From: DATAFO01 sp046728935 | Lineage (GTDB): Bacteria; Actinomycetota; Thermoleophilia; Solirubrobacterales; 70-9 | DNA: 21,642 bases | Direction: 5' to 3' | Assembly (NCBI GenBank): GCA_046728935.1 | Contig: JBKPFS010000145.1 | Span: 1 to 21,642 of the forward strand | Shown: one piece after another, positions 16,412 through 21,642 of the stretch | How positions within the stretch are numbered: the stretch's first letter is position 1 | Layout of the letters: each line of letters starts with the position of its first letter | Position numbers and translations under genes: made by a program | The notes under the pieces: generated by a model | The model's database searches: none | The model's input: only the letters and a program-made list of their open reading frames with translations | Told to the model about the DNA's origin: nothing

Positions 16412-16857
16412 GGCCGTTCGCCGCGCTCCACCGCGCTGATCTGGTCCACGCGGCGCCCCTGCCGGCCACCCTCGAACTCGGTCGCCAGGAAGCGCTCGAT
16501 GATCAGCTCCGCATCGCCCTCCTCCAGCCGCCTGCCAGCGAGGGCGAGCACGTTTGCGTCGTTGTGGCGGCGGCCTGTCTCCGCCTCGTCCGGGTCGTGG
16601 GCGTTTACCGCCCGCACCCCGTCGATCTTGTTGGCGACGATCGATACGCCCACCCCCGAGCCACAGGCGAGCACCGCCCGATCTGCCTCGCCGTCGGCGA
16701 CCAGGCGCGCCGCCTCGGCGGCGTAGCGCGGGTAGTCGGTCGACTGGTCCGAATTGGTGCCGACGTCCACAACCTCGTGTCCGGCGGCCTCGAGCATGGG
16801 TCGCACGGGCTCCTTGAGCGCGAAGCCGGCGTGGTCCGAGGCGACCGCGATCCGCAT
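16408..16857 (-). CDS. rpiB: Ribose-5-phosphate isomerase B
   Basis: 149 residues, normal for RpiB/LacAB isomerases, which interconvert ribulose-5-phosphate and ribose-5-phosphate in the pentose phosphate pathway. SDHAGFALKE (7-16) binds the phosphate, ACGSGVGVSI carries catalytic Cys65, and GRRHNDANVLALAGRR (95-110) holds His98, all as in the actinobacterial enzyme. The ATG start at 16857 is only 20 bases from the divergent GTG of the SnoaL-like gene, so a promoter must overlap one of the genes. The stop overlaps the cyclase fusion start, suggesting translational coupling. Confidence 0.94.
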   Translation of the reverse strand: MRIAVASDHAGFALKEPVRPMLEAAGHEVVDVGTNSDQSTDYPRYAAEAARLVADGEADRAVLACGSGVGVSIVANKIDGVRAVNAHDPDEAETGRRHNDANVLALAGRRLEEGDAELIIERFLATEFEGGRQGRRVDQISAVERGERP

Positions 16858-16877
16858 TGCGAGCGAAGATATACCGC

Positions 16878-17282
16878 GTGCCCACGGATAACGTGGAGAT
16901 CGTCAGGCGCGCGTTCGAAAGGCTCGAGGAGGACGGGTACGAGGCGCTGCTGCCCTTCATCCACACCGACTTCGAGGTCACGACCACGGCCGAGCTCGCC
17001 GCCGAGCCGGACACGTACCGTGGGCCGGAGGGCATCCGTCGGTACTTCGAATCGTTCTACGAGGCGATGGACAAGATCACCTTTGAGCCGGGGTCCTTCC
17101 ACCGGGTGGGCGACAAGGTGGTGGTCGAGTTCACGCTTCGCGCGCGCGGTCGCGCCAGCGGGATCGAGGCGGAGCAGCACGGGGTCCAGGTCTGGAAGCT
17201 TCGCGACGGTCAGGCGATCCGGCTCGAGCTCTTCACGGACCTCGATCAGGCACTGTCAGCCGCCCGCGGCGACACCGGCTGA
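16878..17282 (+). CDS. SnoaL-like/NTF2-fold protein
   Basis: 134 residues from GTG at 16878. It has the NTF2-like pattern NVEIVRRAFERLEEDGYEAL, LPFIHTDFEVT, a GPEGIRRYFESFYEAMD stretch, then beta strands (RVGDKVVVEFTLRARGR, GVQVWKLRDGQAIRLELFTD). SnoaL-like proteins are small cone-shaped barrels with diverse or unknown activities, so no reaction is assigned. A TTG at 16857 would add seven residues but overlaps the rpiB start, so GTG is preferred. The gene lies on the opposite strand inside an otherwise minus-strand run. Its last 27 bases overlap the 3' end of tsaC, tail to tail. Confidence 0.82.
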   Translation: MPTDNVEIVRRAFERLEEDGYEALLPFIHTDFEVTTTAELAAEPDTYRGPEGIRRYFESFYEAMDKITFEPGSFHRVGDKVVVEFTLRARGRASGIEAEQHGVQVWKLRDGQAIRLELFTDLDQALSAARGDTG

Positions 17283-17906
17283 GCGCAGGCGCCGCTCGAT
17301 CTCGTCCGCCGGCATCCCGCCCTCCCGGAGGATCGACCATTCCCCGCGGGACTCGATCGCGGTCAGGTCGACGACCGTCGACGGCGTGCCGGGGAGCTCG
17401 CCGCCGTCGATCGCGAGATCGGCCCCGGCGACGATCTCGTCGGCGATCTCCTCGAACCTGCTCGGGGCCGGCGAGCCGCTCGGGTTGGCACTCGTTTGAA
17501 AGATTGCGGACCGCGCGCCGGCGAGCGGACCCTCGATCAGGCGCACGCCCAGCCGCTCGGGATCCTCACGGCACGCGTTCGCGAAGAGGCGCTCTGGGTT
17601 GTGGACGACGAGCGTCACCGGGCCGGGGAGCAGCGCGCCGAGCGCGTCGCGCGTCCGCGGCCCGAGGGTCGAGACCAGCTCGCGCATCGCCAGGGGGGAG
17701 AAGAAGAGCACCGCCGATGGCTTTCGTGCGTCGCGTCGCTTGAGCGCCTGGATCCGCTCCACCGCGGCGGCGTTGAGCGGTTCGCAGGCGAGCCCGTAGA
17801 GGCCGTCGGCGGGAAAGATCGCGACGCCGCCGTCGCCCACGCAGCGCTCGAGCGCGGAACGCGCCGCGGGGGAACCATCCCGAGCGATGGAGACGGTCCG
17901 CGTCAG
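17256..17906 (-). CDS. tsaC: TsaC/Sua5/YrdC threonylcarbamoyl-AMP synthase, apparent CTG start
   Basis: This family makes threonylcarbamoyl-AMP from threonine, bicarbonate and ATP for the universal t6A37 tRNA modification. It is a single YrdC domain of 216 residues if started at 17906. Motifs: GGVAIFPADGLYGLA (PTDT.YGL equivalent), KRRDARKP, LLPGPVTLVV, FQTSANPSG and PSTVVDL. The first standard codon is GTG at 17840, which removes the first helix. Upstream, the family-like N-terminus TRTVSIARDGSPAARSALER runs back to CTG at 17906, preceded at 5 bases by GGAAGG. No ATG/GTG/TTG lies between that point and the in-frame stop inside prmC. The order prfA-prmC-tsaC is conserved in many actinobacteria. 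Confidence 0.88.
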   Translation of the reverse strand: MTRTVSIARDGSPAARSALERCVGDGGVAIFPADGLYGLACEPLNAAAVERIQALKRRDARKPSAVLFFSPLAMRELVSTLGPRTRDALGALLPGPVTLVVHNPERLFANACREDPERLGVRLIEGPLAGARSAIFQTSANPSGSPAPSRFEEIADEIVAGADLAIDGGELPGTPSTVVDLTAIESRGEWSILREGGMPADEIERRLRSAGVAAGG

Positions 17907-17911
17907 TGGCG

Positions 17912-17917
17912 CCTTCC
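17912..17917 (-). promoter_or_regulatory. Shine-Dalgarno placing the tsaC start at CTG
   Basis: GGAAGG on the minus strand, within AGAGGAAGG, sits in the 34-base gap after prmC and exactly 5 bases before the CTG at 17906. The alternative GTG at 17840 has no comparable site. Confidence 0.6.
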
Positions 17918-17940
17918 TCTCGCTATCCGAGAACGACGCC

Positions 17941-18780
17941 TCAACGGCGGCCGATCACGACGCGATCGATGCCGGCGAGGTCGCGACGCGTCTCGATCCG
18001 CATGTAGCCGACCGAGGGCACGAGCTCGGCGACCGCAGCGGCCTGCCCCGCGCCCACCTCGAGCGCGACCGCATCCGCCTCCGTGTCCCCGCTCGCAAGC
18101 GCCTCGAGGAGCGCCCCGATCGCCTCCAGTCCGGTCGGCCCCCCAACGAGCGCGTTGCGGGGCTCATAGCGCGCGATCTCCGGGGGCAATCCCGCCCACT
18201 CGCCCTCCGCCACGTAGGGGAGGTTGGCGAGCAGGAGGTCGAACTCGCCGCCCGGGAGGCTCCCCGCCTCGAAGCGCACGCGATCGTCCAGCTCGAGGCG
18301 CTTGGCGTTCTCCCGAGCGAGCTCGAGGGCACCAGGCGAGTTGTCGGTGCCGGTCACGACCGCATCGGGCAGCTCGTGAGCTATGGCAAGGGCCACGGCG
18401 CCCGAGCCCGTGCCCACGTCGAGTACGGTCCCGGGCGCGAGCTCGACCGCGACCTCGACCAGCAGCTCGGTCTCCGGACGTGGGATCAGGGCCCGACCGT
18501 CGACGGCGAGCTCCAACCGGCGAAAACCCTTGCGCCCGAGGATGTACGCCACTGGCTCGCGGCGCACCCGTCGACGCACCATTGCCCCGAAGCGGCGCGC
18601 CGCGGCTGGATGGACCGGATCGTCGGCGTGGACCGCGAGCGCGGTGCGATCGCTGCCGGTCGCCTCGGCCAGGAGCAGCTCGGCATCGAGCCGAGGTGTT
18701 TCCACACCGGCCGCGGCGAGGGCATCGACGGACGCGGAGAGCGCCTCGCGCACCGTGCCGGCTGCGAGCGCCGGGGTCAC
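17941..18780 (-). CDS. prmC: PrmC/HemK peptide-release-factor glutamine methyltransferase
   Basis: 279 residues. It methylates the Gln of the GGQ motif of release factors RF1 and RF2 using S-adenosylmethionine. A helical substrate-binding N-terminal domain (about 1-90) is followed by a Rossmann methyltransferase domain: RPETELLVE (101-109), DVGTGSGAVALA (121-132), GTDNSPGALELARENAKRL and EPRNALVGG (206-214). The catalytic NPPY motif reads NLPY (186-189), a Pro-to-Leu change at the second position, while Asn, Pro and Tyr remain. The GTG start is 2 bases after the prfA stop, so enzyme and substrate gene are co-translated. The initiator ATG/GTG choice is constrained by that tight junction. Confidence 0.93.
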   Translation of the reverse strand: MTPALAAGTVREALSASVDALAAAGVETPRLDAELLLAEATGSDRTALAVHADDPVHPAAARRFGAMVRRRVRREPVAYILGRKGFRRLELAVDGRALIPRPETELLVEVAVELAPGTVLDVGTGSGAVALAIAHELPDAVVTGTDNSPGALELARENAKRLELDDRVRFEAGSLPGGEFDLLLANLPYVAEGEWAGLPPEIARYEPRNALVGGPTGLEAIGALLEALASGDTEADAVALEVGAGQAAAVAELVPSVGYMRIETRRDLAGIDRVVIGRR

Positions 18781-18782
18781 GC

Positions 18783-19859
18783 TCAGGACCCGGCTTGCGC
18801 CGTCTGGGCCTCCAGCCGGGCCCGCTTCTCCTCGGCCGCGAGGGCGTCGGTGAACTCGCGCAGGTCACCCCCGAGAACCTGGTCGAGGTTGTGGGTGGTG
18901 AGCTTGATCCGGTGGTCGGTGACCCGTCCCTGGGGGAAGTTGTAGGTGCGGATCTTCTCCGAGCGCTCGCCCGTCCCAACCTGGGCACGGCGGTCGGCCG
19001 CGATCTCCGCCCGCTGCTCCGCCAGCGCGCGCTCGTAGATGCGGGCGCGGAGCACCCGCATCGCCTTCTCGCGGTTCTGTAGCTGGGACTTCTCGTCCTG
19101 CATCGAGACCACGATCGCGGTCGGCTTGTGGGTGATCCGTACCGCGGAGTCCGTGGTGTTGACGGATTGCCCGCCGGGGCCCGTCGACCGATAGGTGTCG
19201 ATCTGAAGCTCGCTTGGATCGATGTCGACCTCGACCTCCTCGGCCTCGGGCAGCACGGCGACGGTCGCGGTCGAGGTGTGGATGCGGCCCTGCGACTCGG
19301 TCTTCGGGACCCGCTGCACGCGATGGGTCCCGCCCTCGTACTTGAACACCGAGTAGGCGCCCTCGCCCTTGATCTCGAAGGTCACCTCCTTGAACCCGCC
19401 GACCTCGGCGGGCGATTGCGACAGCGGAGCGGTCGTGAAGCCCCGCTCCTCCGCGTAGCGCGTGAGCATCTTGTAGAGGTCGCCCGCGAACAGGGCCGCC
19501 TCGTCGCCGCCGGCACCCGCGCGGATCTCGACGATCACGTTCTTCGAGTCGTTGGGGTCGCGTTCGACCATCGCCAGGCGGATCTCGTCCTCGAGCTCCC
19601 GCAGGCGCTCGGGCGCCTCGGCGACGAGCCTTCGCAGCTCCGGGTCGTCGCCGTCCTCGGCCAACAGCTCGCGAGCGCCCTCGAGGTCGTCACGCAGGGT
19701 GCGCCACTGCCGCACGAGCTCGCCCGCGGGCTCGAGCTCGCGGTACTCGCGCCCGACCTCGGCGTAGCGATCCCGGTCCGCGATCACCTCCGGATCGGAC
19801 ATCTGCCGCTCGAGCTCCGCGAGCCGCCCCTCGACCTGTTCGACCAGCCTCTCGATCAT
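18783..19859 (-). CDS. prfA: Peptide chain release factor 1
   Basis: 358 residues, standard RF1 length. RF1 reads UAA and UAG and triggers peptidyl-tRNA hydrolysis. The GGQ catalytic loop is STGPGGQSVNTTDSAVRITH (225-244), with Gln231 the PrmC target. The stop-codon recognition element is VPKTESQGRIHTS (184-196), of the RF1 P.T type, which excludes RF2. The C-terminal NFPQGRVTDHRI (307-318) is also typical. The ATG at 19859 is preceded by an AT-rich stretch without a Shine-Dalgarno, so a leaderless message is possible. It is the first gene of the minus-strand run. Confidence 0.96.
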   Translation of the reverse strand: MIERLVEQVEGRLAELERQMSDPEVIADRDRYAEVGREYRELEPAGELVRQWRTLRDDLEGARELLAEDGDDPELRRLVAEAPERLRELEDEIRLAMVERDPNDSKNVIVEIRAGAGGDEAALFAGDLYKMLTRYAEERGFTTAPLSQSPAEVGGFKEVTFEIKGEGAYSVFKYEGGTHRVQRVPKTESQGRIHTSTATVAVLPEAEEVEVDIDPSELQIDTYRSTGPGGQSVNTTDSAVRITHKPTAIVVSMQDEKSQLQNREKAMRVLRARIYERALAEQRAEIAADRRAQVGTGERSEKIRTYNFPQGRVTDHRIKLTTHNLDQVLGGDLREFTDALAAEEKRARLEAQTAQAGS

Positions 19860-19906
19860 GAGAATTAGTTTGACGCCTGGCCAGGAAGCGGGATCATGTC
19901 GGTGAG

Positions 19907-20227
19907 ATGGCCGGCTCGATCTTCGCCGCCGTGGCCTTACTCGCCGACGCCGCGGTCATCGGCCTCACCCATTCCTGGCCGGCGGCCGCCCCGAGCGCTG
20001 CCGTCTACGTCATGCTCGGCATCGCCTGGGGTCTCACCCTGATCGCGTTCCTGCTGCTGCGCTCCGTTGGGGGCGAGGGCGGCGAACCGCCGCCTCCCGA
20101 CCCCGAGCCGCCGTGGTGGCCTGAGTTCGAGCGCCAGTTTCGCGAGTACGCGAGGGGCCGAGTGGGACGGCCGGGGCGACGGCGGGCTCCGGTCGGTGCG
20201 GGCGGCGGGCGGCGGCCACGCGTCTAG
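19907..20227 (+). CDS. Small two-helix membrane protein with Pro-rich cytoplasmic tail
   Basis: 106 residues from ATG at 19907. There are two hydrophobic segments (about 4-21 and 31-52, the latter with VYVMLGIAWGLTLIAFLLL). They are followed by a Gly/Pro-rich linker (GGEPPPPDPEPP), an aromatic-acidic patch WWPEFERQFREYARG (70-84) and a basic tail. I do not recognise a named family. The biased but structured composition and good start argue that it is real; the opposite-strand frame here is a Pro/Arg/Ala shadow. It diverges from prfA with 47 bases between the starts. Only a weak purine stretch precedes the ATG. Confidence 0.55.
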   Translation: MAGSIFAAVALLADAAVIGLTHSWPAAAPSAAVYVMLGIAWGLTLIAFLLLRSVGGEGGEPPPPDPEPPWWPEFERQFREYARGRVGRPGRRRAPVGAGGGRRPRV

Positions 20228-20280
20228 GCGAGCTCCGGTCGCATCGTCATCAAGTACGTTGCTGGCGTGAGCGCCTGGTT

Positions 20281-20405
20281 GACGGGCTGACCCAGCTCAC
20301 GGTGCCATTCGTCGTGATGATGGCCCTCGGACAGATCGTCTTCGCCTACAACCTCGTGCAGACGCTGCGGGGCCGCCGGCGCGAGCACGTGAGACCGCCC
20401 TCGGG
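20281..20405 (+). pseudogene. Possible C-terminal remnant of heme-copper oxidase subunit I
   Basis: In the frame beginning LVDGLTQLTVPFVVMMALGQ and continuing IVFAYNLVQTLRGRRREHV, a single hydrophobic helix ends in a basic patch. This resembles the last transmembrane helix and tail of cytochrome oxidase subunit I. Nothing upstream in this frame looks coding and there is no plausible start. The call rests on resemblance and on the cytochrome-like remnant immediately after it, so it is tentative. Confidence 0.35.
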
Positions 20406-20642
20406 TCGTTCGGGCTCACGGCAGCGCTGGCCGGCACGACGGGAACCATGGGGCCGAACTTAGACGAAGTGAAACCCGACGCGAAGCAGGTGCTCGACGC
20501 GATCGCGAACGGCGGCCTCGGCAGCGGGACGATGCCGGCCGGGATCCTTGACGGACAGCAGGCGCAGGAGGTCGCCGGCTTCGTCGCCAGCAGCGCAGGA
20601 AAAGAGGACCAGGACGAGCGGAGGAGGAGGACATGGATCTGA
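20406..20642 (+). pseudogene. Decayed c-type cytochrome, heme motif lost
   Basis: The frame reads AGTTGTMGPNLDEVKPDAKQ, VLDAIANGGLGSGTMPAGIL, then DGQQAQEVAGFVASSAGK. This is a close match to the C-terminal half of short class I cytochromes c, with the axial Met in GTMPAG. Where CGSCH with TLAAAG would precede GTTGT, the sequence reads LGSFG and LTAALA, so both Cys and the His are gone. The first ATG (20448) would give only 64 residues with an odd basic end (DERRRRTWI) running into the next start. It is therefore probably not a working cytochrome. Alternatively the N-terminus was replaced by a rearrangement joining it to the oxidase fragment. Confidence 0.5.
20622..20627 (+). promoter_or_regulatory. 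Shine-Dalgarno of the multicopper oxidase
   Basis: AGGAGG within a run of GAG/AGG triplets lies 5 bases before ATG 20633, fixing the start and showing that the oxidase has its own efficient initiation site despite the debris upstream. Confidence 0.7.
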
Positions 20643-21642
20643 CCCGGCGCCAGCTGTTGACATACGGGACGGTCGCTGGGGCGGCGCTGTTCGTGCCGTG
20701 GGAGATCGGTAGCCGCAGCGCGATCGCGGCGCCGGTGAGCTCCCCGACCCTCCCCGGGACCGAGATCCCGAAGTACGAGCTGCCCCTCGTCATCCCGCCG
20801 GCAATGCCGCGCACGGCGGTCCTCCGGCGGGGGGGAAAGAACGTGGACTTCTACGAGATCGCCGTGAGGCAGTTCGGCCAGCGGATCCTGCCGAGCTCGC
20901 TTCCGGAGACCACCGTCTGGAGCTTCGGCTCGGCCAACCACCCGACCAGCTTCAACTACCCCGCGTTCACGATCGAGGCCAGGTGGCGACGGGCCGTCCG
21001 GGTGAGGTGGATTAACGATCTGAAGGACCCGGCCACCGGGGACTTCCTCCCCCACCTGCTGCCCGTCGATCCGACCCTTCATTGGGCGAACCCGCCGGGC
21101 GGCAACGCCGGCCGGGACCAGCGCCCGAACTTCTCGAGCACGCCCGAGCCCTACGCCGGACCGGTTCCCTTCGTGACCCACCTGCACGGCAGCGAGGGGG
21201 TCCAGCAAGAGAGCGACGGCTATCCGGAGGCGTGGTTCCTGCCAGCGGCGGACAACATCCCCAACGGCTTCGCGACGACGGGCACCTTCTACGACGCGTT
21301 CATGCGGTCCTCGCCACTCGGGGGGCAATGGGCGCCCGGGACGGCGGTGTTCCAATACCCCAACGAGCAGCGCGCGACGACACTCTGGTACCACGACCAC
21401 ACGCTCGGCATGACTCGCCTGAACGTGTACGCGGGGCCGGCGGGGTTCTACCTCCTCCGCGGAGGGCCCAGCGACATTCACGGGAGCCACCTTCCCGGAC
21501 CAGCGCCGGCGCTCGGCGACGGACAGGGCACGAGCTACCACGAGATTCCGCTGGCGATCCAGGATCGCTCGTTCAACGACGACGGCTCCCTGTTCTACCC
21601 CGATAGCCGGGAGTTCTTCGACGGGTTCGCCGGGCCGTACAT
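20633..21642 (+). CDS. Tat-exported CotA-like multicopper oxidase, 3' end outside window
   Basis: 336 codons are visible and the frame is open at the window edge. The N-terminus MDLTRRQLLTYGTVAGAALF is a twin-arginine signal (Arg5, Arg6) with cleavage likely near residue 33. The first cupredoxin domain has the copper motif THLHGS (182-187), then DGYPEAWF as in CotA and bilirubin oxidases. It is followed by LWYHDHTLGMTRLNVYAG (251-268) with His254 and His256 for the type 3 copper pair. The remaining copper ligands (HPxHxH and HCHxxxH) would be past the edge. Family enzymes oxidise phenols, bilirubin or metal ions with reduction of oxygen to water; the substrate is unknown. It acts outside the membrane. 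Confidence 0.92.
   Translation, partial: MDLTRRQLLTYGTVAGAALFVPWEIGSRSAIAAPVSSPTLPGTEIPKYELPLVIPPAMPRTAVLRRGGKNVDFYEIAVRQFGQRILPSSLPETTVWSFGSANHPTSFNYPAFTIEARWRRAVRVRWINDLKDPATGDFLPHLLPVDPTLHWANPPGGNAGRDQRPNFSSTPEPYAGPVPFVTHLHGSEGVQQESDGYPEAWFLPAADNIPNGFATTGTFYDAFMRSSPLGGQWAPGTAVFQYPNEQRATTLWYHDHTLGMTRLNVYAGPAGFYLLRGGPSDIHGSHLPGPAPALGDGQGTSYHEIPLAIQDRSFNDDGSLFYPDSREFFDGFAGPY

Noticed and set aside
19870..19898. TTGACG as a -35 box for the small membrane protein gene
   Set aside because: No acceptable -10 follows at 16-18 bases.
21082..21606. 174-codon plus-strand frame near the right edge
   Set aside because: It is out of frame with the multicopper oxidase, whose copper motifs HLHG and HDH fix the reading frame.

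Overview
The window is GC-rich, densely packed actinobacterial-type chromosome. Its core is the order prfA, prmC, tsaC/sua5 ... wecA, atpI-like, atpB-E-F-H-A-G-D-C, all read on the minus strand. From general knowledge this order is shared with other high-GC Gram-positives (for example the Mycobacterium tuberculosis prfA-hemK-Rv1301-rfe-atp region). The high GC, frequent GTG/TTG starts and a secreted protein of a kind common in Thermoleophilia suggest a deep-branching actinobacterium such as a Solirubrobacterales/Thermoleophilia member. That placement is inference.

Layout from the right edge, following the main minus-strand direction. A multicopper oxidase (plus strand, cut by the right edge) lies downstream of debris resembling a heme-copper oxidase subunit I C-terminus and a c-type cytochrome that has lost its heme motif. 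A small two-helix membrane protein diverges from prfA. Then come prfA, prmC and tsaC, with an NTF2-like/SnoaL-like gene on the plus strand, then rpiB and a hydrolase/class III cyclase fusion that overlaps rpiB. A secreted hypothetical gene and glyA converge. glyA and an upstream AbiEi-type HTH/DUF559 gene are on the plus strand, against the surrounding order. A DUF354 glycosyltransferase and a WecA-type phosphoglycosyltransferase follow. Next are a probable terminator, a frameshifted serine-protease remnant and a candidate promoter with a hairpin leader. The complete F1Fo ATP synthase operon follows, with an AtpZ-like and an AtpI-like gene at its head. An M20 peptidase and a highly acidic protein (cut by the left edge) are appended to its tail.

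Functionally the window joins translation termination and tRNA modification (prfA, prmC, tsaC), one-carbon and pentose metabolism (glyA, rpiB), envelope polymer initiation (wecA, glycosyltransferase) and energy conservation (atp). No RNA genes, CRISPR arrays or transposases were seen.

The most unusual signals are these. Several genes lack any ATG/GTG/TTG where homology and ribosome-binding spacing place the start (atpG GTA, tsaC CTG, cyclase fusion CTG, glyA ATC, atpI-like unresolved). Both alpha and beta ATP synthase subunits carry long Glu/Arg/Ala-rich C-terminal tails. A 16-bp inverted repeat has the start codon of the DUF559 gene exactly in its loop.
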